A DNA stretch of 64,000 bases from Rhizobium sp. Root482 (GCF_001426565.1 NZ_LMFA01000002.1:62001-126000); one strand, 5' to 3'; counted from the stretch's first letter, positions 45,211 to 54,355 are shown. The notes: a model not told the origin generated them from the letters alone. Numbers and translations: made by a program.

Positions 45211-47514
45211 TTACCCTGCGGCGGCGAGCGATGCTTCGAGGTGCAGGGACTGGCCGCGCGATGCCGAAACCACGGCATCGACGTCCAGGATGAGAGCAAC
45301 GCGACCATCACCGAGAATGGTGGCGGCGGCAATGCCGGGCACATGCGTGTAGTTGGCTTCCAGGCTCTTGATGACGACCTGGCGCTGGCCCTGGATGGCA
45401 TCGACCATCAGCGCGCGCTGGCCCCCGCCTTCCGATTCCACCAGAAGGGCAACGCCTTCCACCGGATTGGCCTGGGTGGCGCGGAAATTGAGGATGCGTC
45501 CGACATCGACCAGCGGGCAGAAGGAGTTGCGGATCGAGATCAGCCGCTGGGTTGCGCCGAAGGAGTGGATCGCGGCTGCATCCGGCTGCAGGGTCTCGAC
45601 GATGGCGGTCAACGGCACGACCAGCGTTTGCCCGGCAACCGTAACCACCATGCCGTCGAGAACGGCCAGCGTCAGTGGCAGGCTCATGGTGAAGACCGAG
45701 CCGTGGCCGGGCTTCGACGAGATGTTGATACGCCCGCCGAGCGCCTGAATAGAGCGCTTGACCACGTCCATGCCGACGCCGCGGCCGGAAAGGTCGGAGA
45801 CCTTATCGGCGGTCGAGAAGCCGGCGTGGAAGATCATGTTGTCGATTTCCTCGTCCGACAGATTGGCATCGGCCGCGATCAGATCATTGTCGATCGCCTT
45901 CTGGCGCACCTTCTCGCGATTGATGCCGGCACCGTCGTCCGACAATTCGATGACGATGCGGCCCGAGCGGTGCTTGGCGGTGAGTTTGACCGTGCCTTCG
46001 GCACTCTTGCCGGCGGCCAGTCGCTTTTCGGGTGTTTCCAGACCATGATCGACGGCATTGCGGATCATGTGGGTCAGCGGCTCGGCCAGCTTGTCGATGA
46101 CGGTCTTGTCGACCTCGGTGTTCTCACCCTCGGTGACGAGGCGCACCGACTTGCCGGTGATGTCGGCGATTTCACGGACCGTGCGGGCCATGCGCTGGAA
46201 GACCGGTTTCACCGGCTGGGCGCGGATCGCCATGACCGAATCCTGGATCTCACGCGTCAACTGCTGGAGCTCCTCAAGCCCCATATTGATCGAGGAAACG
46301 CCGTTGGAATCGTTCTCGATGACGCTCTGCGACAGCATGGCCTGGTTGATGACAAGCTCGCCGACAAGATTGATCAACCGATCGACGCGGTCGAGATCGA
46401 CGCGGATCGTCGGGGCGGCAGCCGCCTGCTGGGCAGTGTTCTGGGCGGCCGCGGCGGCAGCCTTATCGCCAGCACCGGCGCGTGCCGCATTGCCGGCCAT
46501 CTGCACGACATTGCTCGCCATCTGCGCAGCAGCGACTGTCGCGTCCCTTTCCTGCGCGGCTGCGGCCTGTTCTTCTTCCTCGATCACGCCGAGCGGTGCA
46601 TCAGGCTCGTCATCGAGCGCGGAGAGATCGAAGGGCACCGGCTGCATCGCCTGGTCACTCTCCGCATCATCGACGCTTTCCCCGGCATCGACAGCGATCA
46701 CGTCCAGATCGCAATCCCATTCGGCGAACTCGAACACCTGGCGCACCGCGTCTTCGCCCTTGTCCGTCTTCAGCGAGATCTTCCAGGAGAAATAGGCCGT
46801 TTCCGGCTCCATCTGATCGAGCGGCGGCAGGCTGTCCATGTTGCAATGGATGCTCATTTCACCAAGGCGCGAGAGGTCGCGCAAAAGCAGCGTTGCCTCA
46901 TTGCCCTTAGTGTAGAGATCCGACTTCGGCTTGAAGGCGATCTCATAGGCCGGAAGTTCGCTGACCGCCTCGACATCGTCGCCACCGAAATCGTCGAAGG
47001 AGAAGGCGACGGGCATGAAGCCGTGCTCGTTTGCGGCGGGCTCGGCAGGGGCTGCGGCCGCGACGGGCGCGGACTTTGCAGCGGCCGCTTTTGGCGCTGC
47101 CGGTTCGCCGGCAGGAGCAGCCGGAGGAGCCTCGCCCTTGGCCAGGGCTTCCAGTTCGCGGATCAGCTGGGTGGAGCGAGCCTGATCGAAGCTGCCTCCG
47201 TCGCGGGCGACATTGGTGAGGTCGGCGAGTACATCCGCCGATTTCAGCATGACCTTGAGGACATCCTGGCTGGGCGCCAGCTTGTTGGAACGAACGCAAT
47301 CAAGCGTGGTCTCGAACACATGCGCGAAGGAGACGAGATCATCCAGTCCGAAGGCCCCGGCGCCGCCCTTGATGGAATGCACCGCGCGGAAAACCGCGTT
47401 GACGGTTTCCGGGTCGCGGTCGCCGTCGTTCAGCCTCAGGAGACCGGATTCCAGTTCGGCGAGCTGCTCTTCGCATTCCTGGAAGAAGATCTCTTTGATT
47501 TCGTTCATATCCAT
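45211..47514 (-). CDS. cheA: Chemotaxis histidine kinase CheA
   Basis: 767 aa. The HPt domain has the phospho-His at about residue 46 (FRAVHSIKGGAGAFGLDDLV). An Ala/Pro-rich linker and a P2-type region (about 170-270) follow. The dimerisation domain begins near RVDLDRVDRLINLVGELVIN. The kinase domain contains LTHMIRNAVDHGLETPEKRL, ELSDDGAGINREKVRQKA and LSGRGVGMDVVKRSIQALGG. The CheW-like C-terminal domain (about 630-767) has QTLVVPLTAIVETLQ. It phosphorylates CheY1, CheY2 and CheB. Complete for the family. Confidence 0.97.
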   Translation of the reverse strand: MDMNEIKEIFFQECEEQLAELESGLLRLNDGDRDPETVNAVFRAVHSIKGGAGAFGLDDLVSFAHVFETTLDCVRSNKLAPSQDVLKVMLKSADVLADLTNVARDGGSFDQARSTQLIRELEALAKGEAPPAAPAGEPAAPKAAAAKSAPVAAAAPAEPAANEHGFMPVAFSFDDFGGDDVEAVSELPAYEIAFKPKSDLYTKGNEATLLLRDLSRLGEMSIHCNMDSLPPLDQMEPETAYFSWKISLKTDKGEDAVRQVFEFAEWDCDLDVIAVDAGESVDDAESDQAMQPVPFDLSALDDEPDAPLGVIEEEEQAAAAQERDATVAAAQMASNVVQMAGNAARAGAGDKAAAAAAQNTAQQAAAAPTIRVDLDRVDRLINLVGELVINQAMLSQSVIENDSNGVSSINMGLEELQQLTREIQDSVMAIRAQPVKPVFQRMARTVREIADITGKSVRLVTEGENTEVDKTVIDKLAEPLTHMIRNAVDHGLETPEKRLAAGKSAEGTVKLTAKHRSGRIVIELSDDGAGINREKVRQKAIDNDLIAADANLSDEEIDNMIFHAGFSTADKVSDLSGRGVGMDVVKRSIQALGGRINISSKPGHGSVFTMSLPLTLAVLDGMVVTVAGQTLVVPLTAIVETLQPDAAAIHSFGATQRLISIRNSFCPLVDVGRILNFRATQANPVEGVALLVESEGGGQRALMVDAIQGQRQVVIKSLEANYTHVPGIAAATILGDGRVALILDVDAVVSASRGQSLHLEASLAAAG

Positions 47515-47531
47515 GGGATCGGATCCTGATT

Positions 47532-47897
47532 TTAAGCGGTTACGCGCTCGATGGCATCAATCAGCTTGGTCGGGTCGAACGGCTTGACGATCCATCCGGT
47601 CGCGCCTGCCTGGCGAGCGCGGTTTTTCTTCTCCGCATCGCTTTCCGTCGTCAGGACGAGGATCGGAATGGCCCGGAATTTCTCGTTGCGGCGCACGCCC
47701 TCGATGAAGCCGAAGCCATCGAGACGCGGCATGTTGATGTCGGTGACGATCACGTCGGGATTGGCGTCCTCGAGAACCTCGAGACCTTCGATGCCGTCTT
47801 CGGCCTGGATCGTTTCGAACCCGGCATTGTTCAACGTGACGAGAAGCATGTTCCGGATGGTTCTGGAATCATCGACTGTCAGAACTTTCTTCTTCAT
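47532..47897 (-). CDS. cheY1: Response regulator CheY1 (phosphate sink)
   Basis: 121 aa receiver domain: KVLTVDDSRTIRNMLLVTLN, VIVTDINMPRLDGFGFIEGV (phosphoacceptor Asp), ILVLTTESDAEKKNRARQAG and WIVKPFDPTKL. In S. meliloti CheY1 drains phosphate from CheY2-P back through CheA. It lies between cheS and cheA, in the same order as in that species. Confidence 0.94.
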   Translation of the reverse strand: MKKKVLTVDDSRTIRNMLLVTLNNAGFETIQAEDGIEGLEVLEDANPDVIVTDINMPRLDGFGFIEGVRRNEKFRAIPILVLTTESDAEKKNRARQAGATGWIVKPFDPTKLIDAIERVTA

Positions 47898-47900
47898 TTC

Positions 47901-48194
47901 TCAAATCTCCTTTGCCATCAGGTGATCGATATTCACCCCGATGAGCTGTGTCGTTTTCGTAAAAGCGTCGGACACCTTGGCGAAGGTGAAAGACTGATTA
48001 TCCTCTTCCCAGCTTTTCGCCCCGGCCATCAGCACCTGGACGCACAAAGCCCCGACACGCTCCACCGCCGAAGCATCGATGACGAGACCGGAGCCCCGCA
48101 GCCCCATGAGCTTGCCATGCAGCGCGCTCGCCTCGTTCAGATCGAGGATCGGCGCCAGGCTCAAACTTTTCTGGGCGGCCTTCTTGCTTGCCAT
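47901..48194 (-). CDS. cheS: CheS-like STAS-domain protein
   Basis: 97 aa from the ATG at 48194 (MASKKAAQKSLSLAPILDLN). The text LNEASALHGKLMGLRGSGLV, then IDASAVERVGALCVQVLMAG is a STAS/anti-sigma antagonist-type fold; the usual phosphorylatable Ser position is taken by GALCVQ. In S. meliloti CheS binds CheA and helps it capture CheY1-P. It is the second gene of the operon, 3 bp before cheY1 begins. Confidence 0.85.
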   Translation of the reverse strand: MASKKAAQKSLSLAPILDLNEASALHGKLMGLRGSGLVIDASAVERVGALCVQVLMAGAKSWEEDNQSFTFAKVSDAFTKTTQLIGVNIDHLMAKEI

Positions 48195-48323
48195 CTTACT
48201 TTCCTTGCCTGGCTGGGAGTAATTCAACGGAACGGTTCAGACGATTGCCGGCGGACCTCCGACCGGTGGGTCGAAGGCAGGAATTGTCCAGGACCGGAAT
48301 GCTGGGTTTGCGAAAGCCGTGCA

Positions 48324-49967
48324 TCAGCGCCCCCATCCAGCGAGTTGGACCTGAAGACCGTCGGCGTCTTCGAAACCGTGATCTTGCCGGTTATTGGCAT
48401 CGACAAGCGTTTCGATCGCCACCGCGGCCGCGAAAGGCCGGCTGGCGGCCATCTTCGGCGCCTCGCGCTGGACATGGAACTGACGGATGGTCTGGCCGAG
48501 TTCGAGAATGACCATATGCAGGTCGCCGCAGGTTTCCTTCGCCTCCGCGGCCTTGCCGGCGCCGGCGGCGATTTCGATGCCGATGCGCCCGAGATCGGAT
48601 GTCGCTGACTGCAGGCCATCGACCTGGTCGGCGGTTTCGGCGGCGATGCCGGCAACGGCGTCGTTGATGCCGCGAACCTGCTCGACGATGCTGCTGATCG
48701 CATCCTGGGTGCGGCCGACCCGCTCCACCCCGGCCTCGACCTGCGATTTCGTGCTCGACACCAGCTGCTTGATTTCACGCGCCGCGTCGCCGGAGCGTTG
48801 CGCCAGCGCGCGGACTTCCTGGGCGACGACCGCAAAGCCGCGACCGCTTTCGCCTGCCCGCGCCGCCTCGATCCCGGCATTCAGTGCCAGCAGATTGGTC
48901 TGGAAGGCGATCTCGTCGATCACCCCGATGATCTGGCCGATCTTTTCGGCCGATGCTTCAATATCGGCCATGGCGGAAATCGCCTGGCCGGCAATCTCGC
49001 CGCTCTGCTCGGCCGATTGGCGGGCGGTCGCCACACTCTTTTCCGCCGCGCGCGTCGCAACAGCATTGTCTTTCACGCGTCCGACGATGGCGGTGAGCGC
49101 CGTGACGGTTTCACCCAGTGCCTCGGATTGCCGGGCGGCTCCATCGGCAAACAGGGCGGCCTGGCCTCTCAGTTCCCGTGATGTTCCTTCCATCGTACCG
49201 GCGCTGTCGCCAAGCCCGACCACCTGGCGCTCGATGGCGTCGAGGGCGGTGTTCAATTCCTGCGCCAGCGGCCGGTAGGCGGCAGCTTCGTCGGCAGCAC
49301 GAACGGAGAGATCGCCGCGGCCGAGCGCCTGGACGACATCGCCGAAGGTCGCGAATGCCTCGGCTTCGCCGGCCTTACGCTGTTCGGCAAGCTGGCGCTG
49401 ATGCGCGTGGCGCTGTTCGTTGAAGCGCAGGGATACGGAAATCTCGGTATCGACAAAGACGGTACGCACGAGCGCGGCGACAAGTTCGGCAAGCTCCTGC
49501 TTGCGCGTCTTGCCAAGCGGCAGGACGGATTTCGGCCAGAACTCCTCGATCATCGAGCAGATCAGGCGCTCCAGCACGACGGCATGGCCGGCAATCTGCC
49601 AGCGCGGGTCAAGGCCCATCTTGCTTTCGGCATCCGACAGCACCTTGACGCGCTCGGCATAGAGGCTGTCGAAACGGGCGTCTGTCAGGACGCTCCAATG
49701 GGAGGACTGAAGATCGTGCAGCCGGTCGATCTGGCGATCGCTGGTGAAATGGCGCGCTGCCTCCGGAAAGGTCTGGAGGCGATGGAAGAGATCGCGCAAG
49801 GCCAGTTCGACCTGGGCGCCCAGGGTCTCACGGTTTCGGCGCAGGACATCGGTCTGGCCTTCGTCCAGCCCGGCAAAACGCAGACGCTCGAGCAGGCTGC
49901 CTGCCTGAGCCTTCCTGGTCCGATCTGGCGACGTTTCCTGCCTCACGCTGCTTCCCCGATCCGGCAT
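48324..49967 (-). CDS. icpA: Soluble chemoreceptor with globin-type sensor domain (IcpA-like)
   Basis: 547 aa, no membrane segment. Residues about 20-180 follow the protoglobin pattern of globin-coupled sensors ([15 protein letters not shown] aligns with the F-helix HxxIGL...W region), but the proximal heme His is replaced by Glu. A HAMP-like region follows (about 195-245), then the signalling hairpin with [20 protein letters not shown] and [20 protein letters not shown]. It lacks a C-terminal CheR-tethering pentapeptide. It is first in the che operon, matching S. meliloti icpA. A GTG start a few codons downstream (VRQETSPD) is an alternative. Confidence 0.9.
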   Translation of the reverse strand: MPDRGSSVRQETSPDRTRKAQAGSLLERLRFAGLDEGQTDVLRRNRETLGAQVELALRDLFHRLQTFPEAARHFTSDRQIDRLHDLQSSHWSVLTDARFDSLYAERVKVLSDAESKMGLDPRWQIAGHAVVLERLICSMIEEFWPKSVLPLGKTRKQELAELVAALVRTVFVDTEISVSLRFNEQRHAHQRQLAEQRKAGEAEAFATFGDVVQALGRGDLSVRAADEAAAYRPLAQELNTALDAIERQVVGLGDSAGTMEGTSRELRGQAALFADGAARQSEALGETVTALTAIVGRVKDNAVATRAAEKSVATARQSAEQSGEIAGQAISAMADIEASAEKIGQIIGVIDEIAFQTNLLALNAGIEAARAGESGRGFAVVAQEVRALAQRSGDAAREIKQLVSSTKSQVEAGVERVGRTQDAISSIVEQVRGINDAVAGIAAETADQVDGLQSATSDLGRIGIEIAAGAGKAAEAKETCGDLHMVILELGQTIRQFHVQREAPKMAASRPFAAAVAIETLVDANNRQDHGFEDADGLQVQLAGWGR

Positions 49968-50525
49968 CTACTGAAGAACCACCGGCTTTCAGAGTTCCCA
50001 GACGTTCAACTGTTGTTCGCCGCCGTGCGCCCGATCGAACGCGCGGCTTCATCTGTTCGGATATGTCGAGAGCACGACCCGGCGTGCGTCCGGCGGATGG
50101 AGGCTAGGCACCACCGTCCGGCAACGGCGTTCCGGCCGTTTCGTCCCCAAGAATAATCCGGTGAAATGCATACCGGATCAAACCCGGTTCGTCGGTGCGG
50201 CGTCATGCCTTGCCGGGAGATAGACTTCCCAATCCGACGTGTCGCATCATGTTTATGGTTAATTCGTTGCTTGAAGGTTAACGGTTGATAGTCCGTATCG
50301 GGTTTCGCTAAAATTGGAGCCCTATCGCCGCCAAGCGATCCAATCCCCTGCGCAACAGGGTTTTGCCGCGGGCACGGACAACAGATTCTCAATGGTAAAA
50401 CTTGATAATTGATCTTGCCGGCGACGCCGATTAACTATCGGCTATTCTGGCCGGTGCAAGCCATGCGAAAGCGTGGGCGGCCAATTTCAAGCGGCATCAT
50501 GAGGATGACGTAGAAGGGACGAGCA
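49968..50525. promoter_or_regulatory. che operon upstream region
   Basis: 558 bp between icpA (leftward) and a small rightward frame. It must hold the che operon promoter. No CGCAAG-N10-TAG element was found here, unlike the flagellar structural operons. The part 50230-50300 is AT-rich. No protein or RNA gene recognised. Confidence 0.5.
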
Positions 50526-50639
50526 ATGATTGTTCTGGGACTGAGCGCCACGCTTATCGCCACCCTGACGCTGGCAGCGATTTCCATCGTCCTCAATCTC
50601 GAGGACGGCCGCAAATCTCAGCATTCGCGCGTTTTCTGA
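50526..50639 (+). CDS. 37-residue single-helix membrane peptide
   Basis: Begins MIVLGLSATLIATLTLAAIS and ends with a charged tail (NLEDGRKSQHSRVF). GAAGGGA lies 8 bases before the ATG. One transmembrane helix covers residues about 2-23. Its partner is unknown. The good ribosome site and the membrane-then-charged layout support a real gene, but its length makes it uncertain. Confidence 0.5.
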   Translation: MIVLGLSATLIATLTLAAISIVLNLEDGRKSQHSRVF

Positions 50640-50714
50640 CAAGCCCTCGCCGCCACATCTTTTCACACGAAACCTGATCCACCCCGCCCTCGGCGCGCTC
50701 TGCCGACCACCCTG

Positions 50715-51122
50715 TCAGCCGTGGTCGAAGGCGGCGATGATCGGGCATGGGCCGCTCGTGTTGGCGGCGCAATCATGCGCAAGGCGGCGAAGCGATTTGC
50801 GCGCCGCCTCCAGTTCAGCGATCTTCGCGTCCAGCGCCGCGATACGCTCCTTTGCCAGCGCCTGGGCGCGCTGCCGGTCCTCGCTCGCATCCAGCGCCAG
50901 CAGTTCGCCGATCTCGTCCAGCGTGAACCCCGCCGTCTGGGCCGAGCGGATGAAGCGCAGGCGGCGCAGGTCGTCCTCGCCGTAGCGCCTGATGCCGCCA
51001 CCGAGACCGACGCCGCCGGAGCGTTCCGGCATGCCCAGAAGGCCGCGGCGCTGATAGTAACGCACCGTCTCCACGCCAACGCCGCCCGCCTTGGCCAGTC
51101 CTGCAATCGTCGTATTTTTCAT
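50715..51122 (-). CDS. MerR-family metal-type regulator
   Basis: 135 aa from the ATG at 51122. The N-terminal winged helix has GVGVETVRYYQRRGLLGMPE, then RRYGEDDLRRLRFIRSAQTA. The dimerisation helix is KERIAALDAKIAELEAARKS. The C-terminus ends DCAANTSGPCPIIAAF, with two Cys separated by seven residues and followed by PII, the spacing of the Cu(I)-binding loop of CueR. Mercuric MerR has eight between and a third Cys near residue 82, which is absent here. It reads away from the glutaredoxin fusion gene; the shared spacer holds a MerR operator. Confidence 0.88.
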   Translation of the reverse strand: MKNTTIAGLAKAGGVGVETVRYYQRRGLLGMPERSGGVGLGGGIRRYGEDDLRRLRFIRSAQTAGFTLDEIGELLALDASEDRQRAQALAKERIAALDAKIAELEAARKSLRRLAHDCAANTSGPCPIIAAFDHG

Positions 51123-51125
51123 CGC

Positions 51126-51157
51126 TTGACTCCGTACCATGGTACGGAAGCTATACT
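51126..51157 (+). promoter_or_regulatory. MerR-type operator-promoter
   Basis: TTGACT (-35, 51126-51131) and TATACT (-10, 51152-51157) are 20 bp apart, the long spacing typical of MerR-activated promoters. The spacer holds the palindrome CCGTACCATGGTACGG (51132-51147), whose half-sites CCGTAC/GTACGG equal those of the mercury operators of Tn501/Tn21. It drives the gene starting at 51199. Confidence 0.85.
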
Positions 51158-51198
51158 CTCGGCAATCGAACGAAACAAGTAAAACGGAAGATTGCGAC

Positions 51199-52251
51199 AT
51201 GCCCGCCACCCCCTCGAAGACAGCTACCCTCTATCGCATGGTCATGGAGAAGCATGTCTGTCCCTATGGCTTGAAGGCCAAACACCTCCTCCAGAAAGAG
51301 GGCTATACGGTGGATGACCGCTGGCTGACGACGCGCGCGGAAACCGATGCGTTCAAGGCCGAGCACCAGGTCAAGACGACGCCGCAGACCTTCATCGACG
51401 GGGAGCGGATCGGCGGCTATGACGACCTGCGCCGACATTTCGGCAAGACGGTTCGTGATCCCAAGGCCGTCACCTACCGCCCGGTAATCGCCGTCTTCGT
51501 CGTCACCGCGCTCATGGCGCTTGCCACCAGCTACGCCGCCTATGGCGATGTCCTCACGATCCGCGCTGCGGAATGGTTCATCGCCTTCAGCATGGCGGTG
51601 CTGGCGATCCTGAAACTGCAGAACATCGAGAGCTTCTCGACGATGTTCCTCAACTACGACCTGCTTGCCAAGCGATGGGTTCCCTATGGCTATGTCTATC
51701 CCTTCGCGGAGGCGGGCGCCGGTATCCTGATGATTGCCGGGGCACTCAACTGGATCTCCATACCCGTGGCTCTGTTCATCGGCACGATCGGCGCCGTCTC
51801 GGTGTTCAAGGCGGTCTATCTCGACAGGCGCGAACTGAAATGCGCCTGCGTCGGCGGCGACAGCAATGTGCCGCTCGGCTTCGTCTCGCTGACCGAGAAT
51901 CTGATGATGATCGCCATGGCGGTCTGGATGCTCGCCATGACGCTCTCGGGCGGCGGCGCAGCCGGCCACGCCATGCCGGCAATGGATATGGGGGCCGCTC
52001 CCTCCTCCCAGGCCTATATGGTCGGCATGGAGAAGATGAACCGCGACATGAATACCGGCATGTCCGGCGATGCGGACCGGGATTTCGTCTCGATGATGAT
52101 CCCGCACCATCAGGGCGCGATCGACATGGCGAAGGTCGAGCTCGAATTCGGCCGCGACCCCATGCTGCGGCGGATGTCGGAGGAGATCATCAAGGCCCAG
52201 GAGGCGGAAATTGCCGAAATGAAGGCGTGGCAGGCAAAGAACCGGAAATGA
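51199..52251 (+). CDS. Glutaredoxin-MauE-DUF305 fusion membrane protein
   Basis: 350 aa. Residues about 8-80 are a glutaredoxin domain with CPYG in place of CPYC (monothiol) and the cis-Pro in VKTTPQTFIDGERIGGYDDL. Residues about 90-250 are a four-helix MauE/DoxX-like membrane domain with ELKCACVGGDSNVPLGF. A Met-rich linker (AMPAMDMG) leads to a DUF305 domain (about 275-350) with FVSMMIPHHQGAIDMAKVEL. Each part can be a separate protein elsewhere. The divergent MerR regulator and its operator point to a metal-thiol stress response, probably copper-type. The substrate is unknown. Confidence 0.87.
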   Translation: MPATPSKTATLYRMVMEKHVCPYGLKAKHLLQKEGYTVDDRWLTTRAETDAFKAEHQVKTTPQTFIDGERIGGYDDLRRHFGKTVRDPKAVTYRPVIAVFVVTALMALATSYAAYGDVLTIRAAEWFIAFSMAVLAILKLQNIESFSTMFLNYDLLAKRWVPYGYVYPFAEAGAGILMIAGALNWISIPVALFIGTIGAVSVFKAVYLDRRELKCACVGGDSNVPLGFVSLTENLMMIAMAVWMLAMTLSGGGAAGHAMPAMDMGAAPSSQAYMVGMEKMNRDMNTGMSGDADRDFVSMMIPHHQGAIDMAKVELEFGRDPMLRRMSEEIIKAQEAEIAEMKAWQAKNRK

Positions 52252-52393
52252 GGTCAGCGGCTGTGCCGACCGGACGGGGAAGTGTGCCCGTCCGGCAAAA
52301 GCGCAAAAAGCAGAGACCGCCATCATTTTCCACTAACGGAATTCTTTTGGCGCGCTATCTTGCTTTCGCAGATCCAACGGAAAGGAACCATCC

Positions 52394-52648
52394 ATGGGTA
52401 TCGAAAGCGTTCTCGTCTTCATCTTGATCGGCGCCATCGCCGGTTGGCTCGCCGGGCTCATCGTTTCAGGCTTCGGCTTCGGCCTCATCGGCAATATCGT
52501 CGTCGGCATCATCGGCGCCTTCATCGCCGGGGCGCTGTTTCCCCGGCTTGGCTTCGGCACGGAGGGCGGCATTCTCTGGGCCATCATCAATGCGACACTG
52601 GGCGCCGTCATCCTTCTTGCCTTGATCAGGATCGTCAAACGCGCCTGA
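52394..52648 (+). CDS. GlsB/YeaQ/YmgE family small membrane protein
   Basis: 84 aa, three hydrophobic Gly-rich helices: VLVFILIGAIAGWLAGLIVS, then GLIGNIVVGIIGAFIAGALF and GGILWAIINATLGAVILLAL, ending in a basic tail. This is the transglycosylase-associated (GlsB/YeaQ) family, often stress-induced. GGAAAGGA lies 9 bases before the ATG. Its place after the fusion gene may be fortuitous; 142 bp separate them. Confidence 0.9.
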   Translation: MGIESVLVFILIGAIAGWLAGLIVSGFGFGLIGNIVVGIIGAFIAGALFPRLGFGTEGGILWAIINATLGAVILLALIRIVKRA

Positions 52649-52713
52649 ATATCCATCACCCGACAATGGCCCGCCTCGCGCGGGCCAAACCTACCCATTT
52701 TCTGGGAGATACA

Positions 52714-52902
52714 ATGTCTGACACCTATGATCCCCGGATTGAAAAAGCGCTTCAATCCTTCATTTCCGATCATCCCGGCATCCATCTGCGCGAGCAGGCC
52801 ATCGCCGCCATCCTGGAAAACTGGTTCACCAGCCACGGTTATCTCCACCACGAGCAGGAAGGCATCCGGCCGGAAGACCTTGACGCGTCGAACGACGGCT
52901 GA
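52714..52902 (+). CDS. Small hypothetical protein
   Basis: 62 aa from the ATG at 52714, with GGGAG 7 bases upstream. The sequence MSDTYDPRIEKALQSFISDH, then LREQAIAAILENWFTSHGYL looks like a short helical protein resembling ribbon-helix-helix types, ending in an acidic tail. No membrane part. Function unknown. Confidence 0.6.
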   Translation: MSDTYDPRIEKALQSFISDHPGIHLREQAIAAILENWFTSHGYLHHEQEGIRPEDLDASNDG

Positions 52903-52979
52903 AAGGATCGCCTGATATCCCCAGGCTGCCCGTGCGGCCTTTCTCCGGCTTTGCCGATCGAACGGAATTTTCTACGCCA

Positions 52980-53453
52980 ATGAGCCTGTCATCGGTCAAA
53001 GCCTTCCTTGCCGCCCACGCGCCTGACATCACGATCATCGAACTGCAGCAGAGCACAGCGACCGTCGCGCTTGCCGCCGAGGGTCACGGCGTCGAGCCGG
53101 CGCAGATCGCCAAGACGCTTGCCCTGCGCGTCGCCGACGACGTCATCCTGATCGTCACGCGTGGCGACGCTCGCCTCGACAACAAAAAATACAAGGCCCG
53201 CTTCGCTTCCAAGCCGCGCATGCTCGCTCTCGACGAGGTGGAAGAGGAGACCGGACATCCGGTCGGCGGCGTGTGTCCCTTCGGCCTGGTCAAGCCGCAC
53301 AGGATTTATTGCGATATCTCGCTCAAGGCCTTTGGAGAAGTCGTCCCGGCGGCCGGGGCGCCCAATGCCGCGGTGCGGATCAGTCCCGACCGGATGGCAG
53401 AGCTTGCAGCGGCGGAATGGATCGACGTTTCGGATATCCCATCGGGGCCGTGA
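52980..53453 (+). CDS. YbaK/EbsC-type aminoacyl-tRNA deacylase-like protein
   Basis: 157 aa from the ATG at 52980 (MSLSSVKAFLAAHAPDITII). The YbaK fold is recognisable from AQIAKTLALRVADDVILIVT, RGDARLDNKKYKARFASKPR and HPVGGVCPFGLVKPHRIYCD, which include the conserved Lys and the GGVCPFG loop. Such proteins hydrolyse mischarged tRNAs (Cys-tRNA-Pro or similar). An upstream in-frame ATG at 52932 lacks a good site. Confidence 0.88.
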   Translation: MSLSSVKAFLAAHAPDITIIELQQSTATVALAAEGHGVEPAQIAKTLALRVADDVILIVTRGDARLDNKKYKARFASKPRMLALDEVEEETGHPVGGVCPFGLVKPHRIYCDISLKAFGEVVPAAGAPNAAVRISPDRMAELAAAEWIDVSDIPSGP

Positions 53454-53544
53454 CCGGAACCGGCCGAAAGTACCGGGTCTCCTGAAGGACAGGAGCGGCG
53501 CGGCTGGCCTCCGCCACCTGCTTGCCGGTTCGTCCGCTGCCTCG

Positions 53545-53631
53545 TCAGAGAACCACGAACAGGATCATGATGGCGCCAAGGAAAAGCGCGGCCATGATGT
53601 TCAGGAGCGTCTTCATGATATGGTCTGTCAT
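53545..53631 (-). CDS. 28-residue single-helix membrane peptide
   Basis: MTDHIMKTLLNIMAALFLGA, then an Ile/Leu/Val-rich end. AAGGA lies 8 bases before the ATG at 53631. One transmembrane helix takes up most of the peptide. It has the look of many unannotated small membrane proteins in rhizobia. No function known. Confidence 0.5.
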   Translation of the reverse strand: MTDHIMKTLLNIMAALFLGAIMILFVVL

Positions 53632-54081
53632 GCCGAACATCCTTTCCGCGGCAGACCGGCCCGGACCTGTTGGTCCGCCGCCCGCCGCGCGGTGATCTTC
53701 GCCCGCCCCGCAATTCGCTACGGCTGCGTCAAATCTCCTTGCGCTCAACGGATGAACACTGGTTTTGATCCGCCCGAAGGATGACTCCGGTCCAAATTGC
53801 GCCCAATTCGTTAAGAAAGTGTCACACCTGTGGACAGGCTCACAATTTGTTAACCATGAACAGGCATCCAGCAGCTGCAGGGGCATCTGTCGTCATGGAT
53901 GGACGGATAGGAAGGCAGCGCTGAGCATGCGCCGACGGCATCGAGGCGCGGCATAAGAGCGAGCGTCATGACGCCCCCGGGGACTGCTGATCCATGCTGA
54001 TTATGGGCCGGCGACTGGCCGGTGTCGAATAGCGCGCAACACCCTTGATCGGTCAGCAGCATCGATCCTGGCTGGGAATGA
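53632..54081. other. Intergenic region without recognised genes
   Basis: 450 bp. Open frames on both strands show no domain and no good ribosome site. The stretch 53800-53870 is relatively AT-rich and contains TGTTAACCATGAAC. Nothing else can be supported. Confidence 0.4.
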
Positions 54082-54273
54082 TCAGGACTTCGGCGTCTGC
54101 TCCGCCTCGCCCATGGCGTCCTGATGATACCAGTTTTCGTAATCCAGGACGGGACCTGCTTGCGGTCGCAGCTCGGCCAAGACGCCGGGTTGATCGTAAC
54201 GACGGCCTGTCCGGCGACCACCGGAGGGGAACTCGTAAATCTTGGCCGTCTCGCTTGCGGAAATCACTGTCAT
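54082..54273 (-). CDS. DUF2735 family small protein
   Basis: 63 aa. The family pattern is clear: a Ser-Ala...AKIYEFPSGGRRTGRRYDQP segment near the N-terminus and a C-terminal WYHQDAMGEAEQ. DUF2735 genes are common in Rhizobiales and often lie next to the glutamine synthetase glnII, as here (divergent, 324 bp apart). GAAGGAAGG lies just upstream of the ATG. The role is unknown; the neighbourhood suggests nitrogen control. Confidence 0.85.
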   Translation of the reverse strand: MTVISASETAKIYEFPSGGRRTGRRYDQPGVLAELRPQAGPVLDYENWYHQDAMGEAEQTPKS

Positions 54274-54355
54274 GCGACCTTCCTTCTTTTCGAACCGCGA
54301 CGGATCGAGCGCCGATCATAGCAGGTTTTCCCGGCCTGATTAAAAAAAATACTTT

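Noticed and set aside
45058-47529. 823-codon plus-strand frame opposite cheA
   Set aside because: Antisense shadow of cheA with biased composition; no start signal.
50715-52251. A mercury resistance operon
   Set aside because: Only the operator is mer-like. There is no merT, merP or merA, and the regulator lacks the third mercury-binding Cys.
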